Shown here: positions 33,609-42,782 of the stretch, one piece after another | Layout: each line of letters starts with the position of its first letter | Numbering within the stretch: position 1 is the first letter of the stretch | Assembly: GCA_041738295.1 (NCBI GenBank) | Contig: JBGSQC010000157.1 | Span: 1 to 64,000 of the forward strand | From: Zhengella sp041738295 | GTDB taxonomy: Bacteria > Pseudomonadota > Alphaproteobacteria > Rhizobiales > Rhizobiaceae | DNA length: 64,000 bases | Direction of reading: 5' to 3' | The notes under the pieces: model-generated | Told to the model about the DNA's origin: nothing | The model's input: only the letters and a program-made list of their open reading frames with translations | The model's database searches: none | Position numbers and translations under genes: made by a program

Positions 33609-33621
33609 GCTTCAGCTCCGT

Positions 33622-34494
33622 TCAATGGCCGGCCCGGGCCAGCAATCTGTTTGCCTGATCGAGGTGCAGCCGCTCGACCATGGTGCCGCCAAGGGCAATC
33701 ACGCCCTTGCCCTCGTTTTGCGGCAGCGCGAAGGCATCGCGGATGACTTTTGCCTTGGCGATTTCGTCTGCCGATGGCGTGAAGGCTGTCAGCGCGGGCG
33801 CGATCTGTGCCGGGTGAATCAGTGTCTTGCCATCAAAGCCCATGGAAGCGCCCTGCCGGCATTCGGCGCCAAAGGCGTCGAGGTCGGAAAACTGGTTTGA
33901 TACACCGTCAATCACATCTATGCCGCCAGCACGCGCTGCCAGCACCATCTGCATCAACCATGGTATCATCAGCGTGCGGCCGGGTTCCAGCCGCGTGCCC
34001 GTCTCCTTGGCCAGATCATTGGTACCGGCGACCAGGCAATCCAGACGGGCGGCGCGGTGGCGCGCCAGTTCGGCAATTTCGGGCAGGTTCAGCAGGCCGC
34101 GCGCCGTTTCCACCATGGCCCAGAGCCGAAGCGTCGGTGGCGCATCGGTCTCGGCCAGTGCATCGGCTGCATCCAGCACATCCTGCGGCGCGCCGACCTT
34201 AGGCAACAGGATGGCATCCGGGCGGCAGCCACGGGCCGCCAGAAGGTCCTCGGCACCCCACGGGGTATCAAGGCCGTTGATGCGGATGATCCGCTCCTGG
34301 CTCGATTGCTTGTTGGCGCGGAAATGGGCGCGCAGGGCGTCACGGGCCGTTGCCTTGTCATCCGGAGCAACGGCATCTTCCAGATCGAAGATCACGGCGT
34401 CGCATTCAAGCGATGCGAGTTTTATCAGCGCCTTGGCATTGCTGGCTGGAACATAGAGGACCGCACGGCGCGGCCTTTGCGGCTTGTCGGACAT
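33622..34494 (-). CDS. HpcH/HpaI aldolase / citrate lyase beta (CitE-like) family protein
   Basis: A 290-residue TIM-barrel protein of the CitE-like family that cleaves or forms acyl-CoA thioesters such as malyl-CoA or citramalyl-CoA. Key features are RRAVLYVPASNAKALIKLAS, DAVIFDLEDAV with the metal-binding acids, ERIIRINGLDTPWG, and a GFDGKTLIHPAQ block. The substrate cannot be read from the sequence. It is the first gene of the CitE-DUF1737-M20 unit. Confidence 0.9.
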   Translation of the reverse strand: MSDKPQRPRRAVLYVPASNAKALIKLASLECDAVIFDLEDAVAPDDKATARDALRAHFRANKQSSQERIIRINGLDTPWGAEDLLAARGCRPDAILLPKVGAPQDVLDAADALAETDAPPTLRLWAMVETARGLLNLPEIAELARHRAARLDCLVAGTNDLAKETGTRLEPGRTLMIPWLMQMVLAARAGGIDVIDGVSNQFSDLDAFGAECRQGASMGFDGKTLIHPAQIAPALTAFTPSADEIAKAKVIRDAFALPQNEGKGVIALGGTMVERLHLDQANRLLARAGH

Positions 34495-34793
34495 GGATCA
34501 CTCCCGAATTGGCCAGACCCTATCTGCGCAGGCTTGTGCCTTGCAAGCCGGACTGCACGGAAACTGCTGAAAACATGCGTCGCCTTTCATGGCTTGCGCC
34601 ACGTCATCTGCACCGCCGGGGGCGATGATCTGCCCATGAAACAAGCCATCGACATTGCCCGTCTTCGCCGCCGCCTGCCCGACCGCATTGTGCGGGATGG
34701 CTGGTGGCTTGATCCCGATACCGCGCCTGCAAAGCGGGTGCCTTCCTGCACCTCCCCTTCGATCCAGACAGTTCTCAGCAAGGAAAGCCGATC
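34495..34793. other. Divergent gap between CitE-like gene and membrane protein
   Basis: The 299-bp stretch contains an open frame on the plus strand at 34636-34797 (53 codons, MKQAIDIARLRRRLPDRIVR) whose stop overlaps the start of the following membrane protein as ATGA. That is compatible with a small coupled gene, but I find no family resemblance. Nothing else is evident. Confidence 0.3.
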
Positions 34794-36374
34794 ATGATGC
34801 TTGCCTCCCTCACCTCGCGGCGTATCGCGCCGGTTGCGGTGTCCGCCGTCGCCCTGACAGCGCTTGCCGACCGGCTGTTGGACGGGCCGATGCCCGGCTA
34901 TTCGCTGGCAGTTCTTCTGGCTGTGGTGATGGTCGCTGCGCTTTTCCTCAACCGTCATGTTGGCGGAAGGCAGCTGATGCTGGCCGCGGGCGCTGGTGGC
35001 TATGGCGTTCTTGCCCTGGCCGAAAACGTGTCGGATCTGTCGGCCCTCGTTTCGCTGCTGCTGGCAGGTCTATCGGCCATCCTGCTGTCGGGCTGGAAAA
35101 TCCCCGGCGCCGGTGCGCTGCTGATGCGGCTTGTGCAGACCGGATTTCACGCGCCCTTTGCGCTGATCAGCGATGCCTTGCGGGTTCGCCGCAGCGCCCG
35201 GTTTGGAGGCTGCATCAAGGCGGGGCGCTCGCGCCTGACTGTCTGGGTGCTGCCCGTTGGTGCCGGCATTGTCTTCCTGTTCCTGTTTGCGCTGGCCAAT
35301 CCGGTGCTTGATGCCGTGCTCGCACAGATCAATTTCTGGCTGCTGTTCGAACTGCTGGATCCTTTGCGTATCCTGTTCTGGATCGTTGTGCTCGCCGGCG
35401 TATGGCCGTTGCTTCGCCCGGGGATTTCCCGTTGGCGGAAAGACAAGGCTCTGCCCGTCGTGAGGCCGGAAGGGCTGGCGGCGGCACCAGTCAGCAAGGG
35501 CGCTGAACAGGGGTTGTTCGGCGAAGCGGCGATCCTTCGCTCGCTCATCATGTTCAACGCGCTCTTTGCCATGCAGACCGTCATGGATGCGGCCTATCTG
35601 TGGGGCGGCATCGCATTGCCCGAGGGCATGAGCTACGCCGCTTACGCCCATCGCGGTGCCTATCCGCTGATCGTGACGGCGCTTCTGGCGGCCGGTTTTG
35701 TTCTTGCTGCGACGCGGCCCGGAACGCCGGCCGCCTCCAATCGCACCATCCTGGCACTGGTGGGGTTGTGGATCGTTCAGAACATCGGGTTGGTGCTGTC
35801 CTCGGTTCTCAGGCTTGACCTCTATGTCTCGGTCTATGCGCTGACGCATTGGCGCGTGGCAGCCTTCCTCTGGATGGGCCTGGTCGGGCTTGGCCTGGCG
35901 CTGATCCTGATCCGGCTGGCCACGAGGCGGTCCATCGACTGGCTGGTCGGGACCAATCTTGCGGCGGCCGGACTCGTGCTGGCGATTTCCTGCCTTGTCA
36001 ATTTTTCGGCGCATATTGCCGGTTTCAATGTCGACCGGTATCTCGAAGGCGGTATCCGCCAGTCAGCTTTCGATCCGCACCACCTGATTCGCTTGGGACC
36101 GGAGGCGCTGCCCGCCATTTCGAAGATCCTTGACCGTTGTACCGATCAGGTTTCGCCGATGATCCTGTCCTCCAGGATGTGCGACATCCTGCAGGACGGC
36201 GCCCGATGGCTGGTTTCAGAGCATGAAAGCAACACGGAAGACTGGCGTGGACGCAGCCTGCGCGCCGACCGGTTGACCGCCCGTCTTGCCACTCTTGAAC
36301 CAAGTCTCCACGCACCAAAGCGAATCGTGCCACAATCACCCGACGAACGCGGCCTGGGAGGGTTCCGGAATTGA
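34794..36374 (+). CDS. DUF4153/DUF4173-like polytopic membrane protein
   Basis: A 526-residue protein with at least ten hydrophobic segments spread over residues 10-410, ending in a soluble region of about 110 residues. It resembles the DUF4153/DUF4173 family. The soluble tail (LIRLGPEALPAISKILDRC) follows the last membrane helix. AAGGAA lies before the ATG. Its stop overlaps the TTG start of the response regulator, so it is translationally coupled to a two-component pair and may sense for it. Confidence 0.82.
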   Translation: MMLASLTSRRIAPVAVSAVALTALADRLLDGPMPGYSLAVLLAVVMVAALFLNRHVGGRQLMLAAGAGGYGVLALAENVSDLSALVSLLLAGLSAILLSGWKIPGAGALLMRLVQTGFHAPFALISDALRVRRSARFGGCIKAGRSRLTVWVLPVGAGIVFLFLFALANPVLDAVLAQINFWLLFELLDPLRILFWIVVLAGVWPLLRPGISRWRKDKALPVVRPEGLAAAPVSKGAEQGLFGEAAILRSLIMFNALFAMQTVMDAAYLWGGIALPEGMSYAAYAHRGAYPLIVTALLAAGFVLAATRPGTPAASNRTILALVGLWIVQNIGLVLSSVLRLDLYVSVYALTHWRVAAFLWMGLVGLGLALILIRLATRRSIDWLVGTNLAAAGLVLAISCLVNFSAHIAGFNVDRYLEGGIRQSAFDPHHLIRLGPEALPAISKILDRCTDQVSPMILSSRMCDILQDGARWLVSEHESNTEDWRGRSLRADRLTARLATLEPSLHAPKRIVPQSPDERGLGGFRN

Positions 36375-37072
36375 GCGCGACAATCCTGATCGCCGATGAT
36401 GATCCGCACATTCGCGACGTGGTCCGCTTCGCGCTTCAGCAGGCCGGCATGCACGTATGCGAAGCCGGGGACGGTTCACAGGCGCTGAGCTTGGCTGCCA
36501 GCATGCTTCCGGACCTGATTGTGCTTGATGTCGGCATGCCGGAGATGGATGGACTGGAAGTCTGCCGCGAATTGCGGAAGACCTCATCCACTCCCGTTCT
36601 TTTCCTGTCTGCCCGCGACGAGGAGATCGACCGAATCCTCGGACTCGAAATGGGCGGGGACGACTATGTGACCAAGCCGTTTTCGCCGCGCGAACTGGTG
36701 GCGAGGGTCAAGGCAATCCTGAAGCGCAGTGCGCAACGTGCGCCGCAAGCCGCCGATCAGGTGCAAACCGAGATGCATGGCGCGCTGGTGCTCGACCGGC
36801 AGGCCCGCGAGGTGAGATTTGCGGACATGCCGCTCGACATGACCGCTCTGGAGTTCAACATCATGGGCGTGCTGATGAAGCAGAAACGCCGGGTGTTCAG
36901 CCGTGAGCAGATCATGCAGGCCGCCTATGATGGCAACATCCATGTATCGGACCGAACCATCGACAGCCATATCCGCAACATTCGCGCTAAGCTGGCCAAG
37001 GCCGGTTGCTTGTCCTCCATCGAAACAGTGCATGGCGTTGGCTTCCGGCTGGGAAATTGCGAAGCCCCATGA
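36371..37072 (+). CDS. OmpR-family response regulator
   Basis: A 233-residue regulator: receiver domain (1-120) with acidic pocket ADDD at 8-11, phospho-acceptor Asp53 (IVLDVGMPE), and a KPFS loop with the conserved Lys, followed by a winged-helix output domain (about 130-230) ending GVGFRLG. The start codon is TTG and overlaps the membrane-protein stop by four bases. The kinase ATG in turn overlaps its stop. The trio should be one transcript. Confidence 0.93.
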   Translation: MSATILIADDDPHIRDVVRFALQQAGMHVCEAGDGSQALSLAASMLPDLIVLDVGMPEMDGLEVCRELRKTSSTPVLFLSARDEEIDRILGLEMGGDDYVTKPFSPRELVARVKAILKRSAQRAPQAADQVQTEMHGALVLDRQAREVRFADMPLDMTALEFNIMGVLMKQKRRVFSREQIMQAAYDGNIHVSDRTIDSHIRNIRAKLAKAGCLSSIETVHGVGFRLGNCEAP

Positions 37073-38700
37073 CCGGCAATTTGAGGGCCATATCCAGCGG
37101 AAAATGGCGGCCGCGACTGGGCGCGGTGATCCTCGTGATCCTGCTCACCACACTTGCCCTGCCGCTGACAGGGCTGTTTTTCTTTCGCGTCTATGAAAAC
37201 CAGCTGATCCGCCAGACCGAGGGCGAGTTGATCGGCCAGGCAGCGGTGCTGGCTGCAACCTACAAAGCTCTCCTTGCCGATGAGGGGGCAATCTCCAGCG
37301 AGCCTCCGGCCGTGCCGCCTGCCGCAACCAGCAACCGGTCCGCAGAGACAGGGCGGCAAGTATCCTATTTGACACCGGATAACGGACCTTATGATCCGGT
37401 TCTTCCCCGGCTTGATCTGGCGGTCGATCCCATTCTTGCGCGGCGTCCTGATGCGCTTTCCGCCGCCGAAGCGCCCGATCCAGCTGCCTTGTCGGCAGGA
37501 CGGCGCATCGAGGCGATCCTGACCGAAACGCAGCGCGCCACATTGGCCGGCTTTCGGGTGCTGGACCAAAACGGAACGGTGGTTACCGGACGCGGGGAAA
37601 CCGGGCAGTCGCTTGCCCATGTTCCGGAAATTGCCGCAGCGCTTGGCGGGAAGGTCACGCCAGTGTTGCGGATCCGGGTGTCTGACCAGCCGGCGCCGCC
37701 AGTCTATTCGATCTCGCGGGGCACCAAGGTGCGTGTCTTCCTCGCCTGGCCGGTCATGGACGGGGCGCGTGTCGCCGGCGTCATCTATGTGTCGCGCACG
37801 CCGTCCAATATCATCAAGCATTTGCATGAGGAGCGCGGGAAGCTGATCCTGGCCGGGCTGGTCACGCTTGCTGCCACGCTTCTCATCGGGTTTGTCGCCA
37901 CCCGCACCATATCCGGGCCGATCAAGGAGCTGACCGCGCGCACACGGCGCATTGAAGCAGGCGATCCCGCCGCCATGATGCCGCTCAGGCACAATGGCAC
38001 ACGTGAAGTGGCCGAACTGTCTGCGAGCTTCCTGTCCATGGCAGCTCGCCTGAAAGAGAGGTCCGATCATGTCGAGACCTTCGCCAGCCATGTCAGTCAC
38101 GAGCTGAAGTCGCCGCTGACCTCGATCCAGGGTGCGGCTGAATTGATGCGCGATGCGGGTGACACCATGGAGCCGGCGCAGCGCGAGCGGTTCCTCTCCA
38201 ACATCATTGATGATACGCAGCGTCTGACTGCGCTCGTTCGCCGCCTGTTTGATCTGGCGCGTGCCGAAGCAGCGCCTGAAAGCCGCCGTACCTCGACACT
38301 GCATGATGTGCTTGCGGCAGCGGGTGCCTTTTCGCTTAATGTCCGGTGCGAGGGCGGCAGCATTCTTCCCCTTGCCATCAGTGCTGATCCCTTGTCCGCC
38401 ATTCTTTCCAATCTCGCGCTCAACGCCAGCCAGCATGGCGCGACCGAAATGCTTGTGAGTGCTGCGCATACGGACGGGCAGGTGCGGTTGCGTGTCGCAG
38501 ACAATGGAAGTGGCATCTCCGCGAAGAACCGGGAGCGCATTTTCGAGCCCTTTTTCACCACGCGCCGCGCTGAGGGTGGGACGGGCATGGGCCTCCAGAT
38601 CGTGCGGGCAATGCTGCGTGCCCATGGCGGGGATATCGCACTGACCACCCCTTCCCAGGGCACTGAATTCGTGATCACACTCCCCGCCGTTGAAAGCTGA
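37069..38700 (+). CDS. Membrane sensor histidine kinase
   Basis: A 543-residue kinase. Two membrane helices (about 24-46 and 258-280) enclose a periplasmic domain of about 210 residues. HAMP follows, then HisKA with the phospho-acceptor His344 in HVSHELKSPLTS, and a HATPase domain with NLALNASQHGA (N-box), VADNGSGIS and GTGMGLQIVRAM (G-box). The periplasmic domain has no recognised fold. Coupled to the regulator by a four-base overlap. Signal unknown. Confidence 0.93.
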   Translation: MTGNLRAISSGKWRPRLGAVILVILLTTLALPLTGLFFFRVYENQLIRQTEGELIGQAAVLAATYKALLADEGAISSEPPAVPPAATSNRSAETGRQVSYLTPDNGPYDPVLPRLDLAVDPILARRPDALSAAEAPDPAALSAGRRIEAILTETQRATLAGFRVLDQNGTVVTGRGETGQSLAHVPEIAAALGGKVTPVLRIRVSDQPAPPVYSISRGTKVRVFLAWPVMDGARVAGVIYVSRTPSNIIKHLHEERGKLILAGLVTLAATLLIGFVATRTISGPIKELTARTRRIEAGDPAAMMPLRHNGTREVAELSASFLSMAARLKERSDHVETFASHVSHELKSPLTSIQGAAELMRDAGDTMEPAQRERFLSNIIDDTQRLTALVRRLFDLARAEAAPESRRTSTLHDVLAAAGAFSLNVRCEGGSILPLAISADPLSAILSNLALNASQHGATEMLVSAAHTDGQVRLRVADNGSGISAKNRERIFEPFFTTRRAEGGTGMGLQIVRAMLRAHGGDIALTTPSQGTEFVITLPAVES

Positions 38701-38735
38701 CCGGATCATCCGGCTCAAGTCAGAAGGGGATTTTC

Positions 38736-39905
38736 ATGCGTCGGCATGATGTGGTGATTGTGGGCGGTGCCATCGTCGGGTCTTCAGTGGCCTGGTATCT
38801 GCGCGAGCAGGGTTTTGAAGGCTCGATTGCCCTGATCGAGCGCGACCCGTCCTTCACCCATGCAGCAACGACGCTCTCCTGCGCCTCCATCCGCCAGCAG
38901 TTCTCGATTGGCGAAAACATTGCGCTGTCTCAGTTCACGCTTGGCTTGTTCCGCCGGTTGAAGCAGGAATTCGGGCCGGAGGCCGATATCGGTTTCCGTG
39001 AAAAGGGCTACCTGCTGCTCGCGAGCGAGGAAGGACTTCCGATCCTGACCGCCAATCATCAGGTTCAGCAAGCCGCCGGGGCCGATATCGTCCTGGAAGA
39101 TGCGGAAGCGCTTTCCCGGCGCTTCTCATGGCTCAGTACAGAGGGTGTGGTTGCCGGGGCTTACGGGCGAAGCGGCGAAGGATGGTTCGATGCCCATCAA
39201 CTGCTCGACCTGTTCCGCAAGGGGCTGAAGACGCGCGACATTAGCTTCATCACCGGATCGGCCGTCGCAATCGGCAAGAGCGGCAACCGCGTCCAGTCGG
39301 TCACCCTAGATACGGGCGAGGAGATCGGCTGCGGCCTGCTGGTCAATGCTGCCGGGCCGCAAGCGGGCGATGTCGCTACATTGGCCGGACTGGTCCTCCC
39401 CGTCGAGCCGCGCAAACGTTCGGTCTTCGTGTTCGAAGCCAAGGACCGGTTCGATGACATGCCGCTGATGGTGGACCCGTCCGGCATCTATGTTCGCCCG
39501 GAAGGCTCGGTCTATATTTGCGGCGGGGCGGAGGACTACGCCACCGATGCAAGGGCCGAGGCCGGTGATTTTGATCCGGACTGGAGCCTGTTCGAGGAGA
39601 TCATCTGGCCGGTGCTGGCGCATCGCGTGCCGGCCTTCGAGGCCATCCGCCCGGGACGCGCCTGGGCCGGCCACTACGATTACAACACGCTCGACCAGAA
39701 TGCCGTCATCGGCCCGCATCCAGAGGTCTCCAATTTCTTTTTCTGCAACGGCTTTTCCGGCCATGGCCTGCAGCAGGCGCCGGCTGCGGGCAACGCGATT
39801 GCCGAGTTGATCGTCCATGGCGGCACCCGCACGCTGGATTGTTCCGTCTTTGCCTGGGAGCGGATTGCGGCCAATGCTCCCTGCCGTGAACTTTGCGTGA
39901 TCTGA
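38736..39905 (+). CDS. FAD-dependent oxidoreductase (DAO family)
   Basis: A 389-residue flavoprotein of the glycine oxidase/sarcosine oxidase-like family. The dinucleotide motif VVIVGGAIVGSSVAWYL starts at residue 5, the substrate-side LINAAGPQAG-type segment reads LLVNAAGPQAGDVA, and the C-terminal FCNGFSGHGLQQAPAAG closes the FAD site. The substrate is likely an amine or amino acid. It lies 35 bp after the kinase gene, so read-through is possible. Confidence 0.9.
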   Translation: MRRHDVVIVGGAIVGSSVAWYLREQGFEGSIALIERDPSFTHAATTLSCASIRQQFSIGENIALSQFTLGLFRRLKQEFGPEADIGFREKGYLLLASEEGLPILTANHQVQQAAGADIVLEDAEALSRRFSWLSTEGVVAGAYGRSGEGWFDAHQLLDLFRKGLKTRDISFITGSAVAIGKSGNRVQSVTLDTGEEIGCGLLVNAAGPQAGDVATLAGLVLPVEPRKRSVFVFEAKDRFDDMPLMVDPSGIYVRPEGSVYICGGAEDYATDARAEAGDFDPDWSLFEEIIWPVLAHRVPAFEAIRPGRAWAGHYDYNTLDQNAVIGPHPEVSNFFFCNGFSGHGLQQAPAAGNAIAELIVHGGTRTLDCSVFAWERIAANAPCRELCVI

Positions 39906-39983
39906 GGCCGACCGCTTGAAAATGCCGGGCGCGGTTCCCACGTGATCCTGCAGAAGATCACTTGTCCTGAAAGGACCCGTCCG

Positions 39984-40226
39984 ATGAACCGTATCACCAA
40001 TGCCCTCTTTGCCGTGGTGGCCCTTGCTGTCGCGCTGGCTGGAACCGTGTTTCTGGCGACCATCGGATTGGCGGTTCTGGGTGGCGTTGCGCTTGCAGGT
40101 GTGGCCGGAACGATCGTGCTGGCTTTGACGGGCCGCCGCCGCGCGCCTGCAACGGTCAATACCTCTGGCGCGCGCCCGTTCACCGTGCGCCGTGATGCGC
40201 ACGGCACCATCATCGACATGGAATAA
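39984..40226 (+). CDS. Small membrane protein, unknown
   Basis: An 80-residue protein with two hydrophobic helices (about 7-28 and 31-47) and a basic, polar tail (ALTGRRRAPA). GAAAGG precedes the ATG at 39984. No family is recognised. A hairpin follows the stop. It sits between the oxidoreductase and leuD. Confidence 0.65.
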   Translation: MNRITNALFAVVALAVALAGTVFLATIGLAVLGGVALAGVAGTIVLALTGRRRAPATVNTSGARPFTVRRDAHGTIIDME

Positions 40227-40232
40227 GCCGAC

Positions 40233-40252
40233 AAGGCCGGGCAACCGGCCTT
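40233..40252 (+). terminator. Hairpin after the small membrane protein
   Basis: AAGGCCGG-GCAA-CCGGCCTT is an eight-base perfect stem with a tetraloop. No uridine run follows, so it may act with Rho or merely protect an RNA end. Confidence 0.45.
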
Positions 40253-40329
40253 CTGTCGAAAGCACCCCCTTTGATTTCCACGCCGCCTTTGCTAAAGGCT
40301 GCGGCAACTGGATTTCAGGGAAGCCCGTC

Positions 40330-40935
40330 ATGGACAAGTTCACCAAGCTCACCGGCGTTGCCGCTCCGCTGCCGATCGTCAACATCGACACGGACATGAT
40401 CATCCCCAAGGATTATCTGAAGACGATCAAGCGCACCGGTCTTGGCTCCGGCCTTTTCGCCGAGATGCGGTTCAACGAGGACGGCTCCGAGAATACCGAT
40501 TTCGTGCTGAACAAGCCGGCCTACCGCAAGGCGCAAATCCTTGTTGCGGGTGACAATTTCGGCTGCGGCTCGTCACGCGAACATGCCCCCTGGGCGCTGC
40601 TCGATTTCGGCATCCGCTGCGTCATCTCCACCTCGTTTGCCGACATTTTCTACAACAACTGCTTCAAGAACGGCATCCTGCCGATCAAGGTCAGCCAGGA
40701 CGATCTCGACAAGCTGATGGATGACGCCAATCGCGGTTCCAACGCCACGCTGACAGTTGATCTCGAGGCGCTGGAAATCCGCGGCCCCGATGGCGGCGTC
40801 ATTGCCTTCACGCTGGACGAGTTCAAGCGCCATTGCATGCTCAACGGTCTCGACGATATCGGGCTGACGCTGGAGAAGGCCGATTCCATTGCCGCCTTCG
40901 AGAAGAAGAACGCCGAAACACGCCCCTGGGCCTGA
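40330..40935 (+). CDS. leuD: 3-isopropylmalate dehydratase, small subunit
   Basis: Swivelling domain of the isopropylmalate isomerase LeuCD in leucine synthesis. The 201-residue protein has IVNIDTDMIIPKDYLK, GDNFGCGSSREHAPWAL and CVISTSFADIFYNNCFKNG, all hallmarks of LeuD. AGGGAAG lies before the ATG at 40330. LeuC is not in this window; leuB lies 3 kb further right with unrelated genes between. Confidence 0.96.
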   Translation: MDKFTKLTGVAAPLPIVNIDTDMIIPKDYLKTIKRTGLGSGLFAEMRFNEDGSENTDFVLNKPAYRKAQILVAGDNFGCGSSREHAPWALLDFGIRCVISTSFADIFYNNCFKNGILPIKVSQDDLDKLMDDANRGSNATLTVDLEALEIRGPDGGVIAFTLDEFKRHCMLNGLDDIGLTLEKADSIAAFEKKNAETRPWA

Positions 40936-40974
40936 CCGGTTCTTTCCTCACCTCCCGATCAAGCAGGATTTTCC

Positions 40975-41355
40975 ATGCGCAAGCTCATCTCCACCGGCTC
41001 TCCCTTCGAAAAGCAGGCAGGTTACTCACGCGCTGTCGTCGAAGGCGACATGTGCTTTGTCTCCGGCACGACCGGCTATGACTACGCCACGATGACCATG
41101 CCGGAGAGCGTTGAGGAGCAGACCCGCAACATCTTCGCCACCGTCTCCAAGGCGCTGGAAGAAGGCGGATTCTCGCTCGCCGATGTCGTGCGCGCCATCT
41201 ATTACGTGACCGATGCGTCCTATTCGGCAGACGTTTTCAAGGTGACCGGCGAGTTCTTCGGCGATATCCGCCCGGCTGCGACCATGGTCATTGCCGGCCT
41301 GATCAAGCCTGAAATGAAGGTCGAGATCGAGCTGACCGCCCGCAAGCGCAACTGA
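40975..41355 (+). CDS. RidA family enamine/imine deaminase
   Basis: A 126-residue trimeric hydrolase of reactive enamine intermediates. GTTGYDYATMTM is the N-terminal half, and the signature RPAATMVIAGLIKPEMKVEIE carries the conserved Arg. Length is typical. It lies 39 bp after leuD; RidA proteins protect branched-chain amino-acid enzymes, so the link may be functional. Confidence 0.92.
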   Translation: MRKLISTGSPFEKQAGYSRAVVEGDMCFVSGTTGYDYATMTMPESVEEQTRNIFATVSKALEEGGFSLADVVRAIYYVTDASYSADVFKVTGEFFGDIRPAATMVIAGLIKPEMKVEIELTARKRN

Positions 41356-41471
41356 GGCCAGCGGCACTTTCGCGATTCAGCCTCTTTCCCTGTCCCAAGA
41401 CGCATTCGTCCTCTTGGCGACTGCCTGTCCTTCGTGGTTCCTTCATCCCCTGAGGAATCGGGAGGACAATC

Positions 41472-42776
41472 ATGAACCTGCAGACATTGCTTGCCGCACG
41501 TGCAGCCGACGGAAAACCCGTGCGCGCCGGGCTGATCGGTGCCGGCAAGTTCGGCTCAATGTTCCTGTCGCAGGTTCCCTCGACGCCTGGTCTTGAGGTG
41601 AGCGTCATTGCAGACCTTGATCCTGACCGCGCACGGCAAGCCTGCCGGGCCGTTGGCTGGGATGAGAGCCGGATTGCCACCACCCGGTTTCTGGATGACG
41701 GAAAGGCGCTCGCCGCCCACCCCGACGTCGACGTGGTGATCGAGGCAACGGGGCATCCGGGTGCCGGTGCCCTTCATGCCCTTGCCGCCATCGAATCGGC
41801 CAAGCATGTTGTCATGGTCAATGTCGAGGCCGACGTGCTCTGTGGCCCGGCGTTGGCTGCCCGTGCGCGCAAGGCTGGCGTTGTCTATTCCATGGCCTAT
41901 GGCGACCAACCGGCGCTGGTGGCCGAAATGGTCGACTGGGCGCGTTCCGCCGGCTTCATCGTGCAGGCCGCCGGCAAGGGCACCAAATATCTGCCGGCCT
42001 ATCATCACGTAACGCCGGACGGTGTGTGGGACCATTACGGGCTGTCGGCTGCCGAAGCCAAGGCGGCGGGCATGAATCCGCAAATGTTCAACTCGTTTCT
42101 TGATGGCACCAAGTCAGCCATCGAGATGGCGGCGATTGCCAACGCCTGCGGACTTTCCGTGGCATCGGACGGCTTGCGGTTCCCACCCTGCGGGGTGGAT
42201 GACCTGTCGCGCATGCTGCGCCCTGAATCCGATGGAGGGCAGGTTCCCGGCAAGGGCTATGTCGAAGTGATCTCCTCGCTGGAGCGCGACGGCCGCCCCG
42301 TGTTCCGCGATCTGCGGTGGGGCGTCTATGTGGTGATCGAGGCGCCGAACGCCTATTCGGCGGCCTGCTTCCGCCAATACGGATTGCCGGTTGATTCCAC
42401 CGGACGCTATGCGGCGATGTACAAGCCGTTCCACCTGATCGGCATGGAACTTGGCATCTCTGTGCTGAACGCAGCGCTTCGCCAAGAGCCGACCGGCCAG
42501 TCTCGCGAATTCAGAGGTGATGCCGTGGCGGTGGCCAAGCGCGATCTCGCCCCCGGCGACACATTGGACGGCGAAGGCGGCTTCACGGTTTGGGGAAAGT
42601 GCATGCCGGCAAAGGCATCGGTTACCATCGGCGCACTGCCGATCGGCCTTGCCCATGGCGTGCGGCTGGTCCGTCCTGTCGCGCGCGACACCGTGCTCAC
42701 CTATGGCGATGTCGAAGCACTACCCGACAGCTTGGCCTTGTCGTTGCGGCGCGAGACGGAAGCCATGGCGGTGTGA
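41472..42776 (+). CDS. NAD(P)-dependent oxidoreductase with C-terminal SAF domain
   Basis: A 434-residue protein with an N-terminal Rossmann fold (VRAGLIGAGKFGSMFLSQ, residues 17-34), a homoserine-dehydrogenase-like middle and a C-terminal SAF domain (AVAKRDLAPGDTLDGEGGFTVWG). Annotated variously as SAF-domain or Gfo/Idh/MocA-type oxidoreductase. Related proteins act in sugar-acid catabolism, but the substrate is not readable here. GGGAGGA precedes the ATG. Confidence 0.85.
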   Translation: MNLQTLLAARAADGKPVRAGLIGAGKFGSMFLSQVPSTPGLEVSVIADLDPDRARQACRAVGWDESRIATTRFLDDGKALAAHPDVDVVIEATGHPGAGALHALAAIESAKHVVMVNVEADVLCGPALAARARKAGVVYSMAYGDQPALVAEMVDWARSAGFIVQAAGKGTKYLPAYHHVTPDGVWDHYGLSAAEAKAAGMNPQMFNSFLDGTKSAIEMAAIANACGLSVASDGLRFPPCGVDDLSRMLRPESDGGQVPGKGYVEVISSLERDGRPVFRDLRWGVYVVIEAPNAYSAACFRQYGLPVDSTGRYAAMYKPFHLIGMELGISVLNAALRQEPTGQSREFRGDAVAVAKRDLAPGDTLDGEGGFTVWGKCMPAKASVTIGALPIGLAHGVRLVRPVARDTVLTYGDVEALPDSLALSLRRETEAMAV

Positions 42777-42782
42777 CCAGCT

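Noticed and set aside
39937..39952. CCCACGTGATCC as a further parS site
   Set aside because: Only the central CACGTGA matches; the outer bases of parS are missing.
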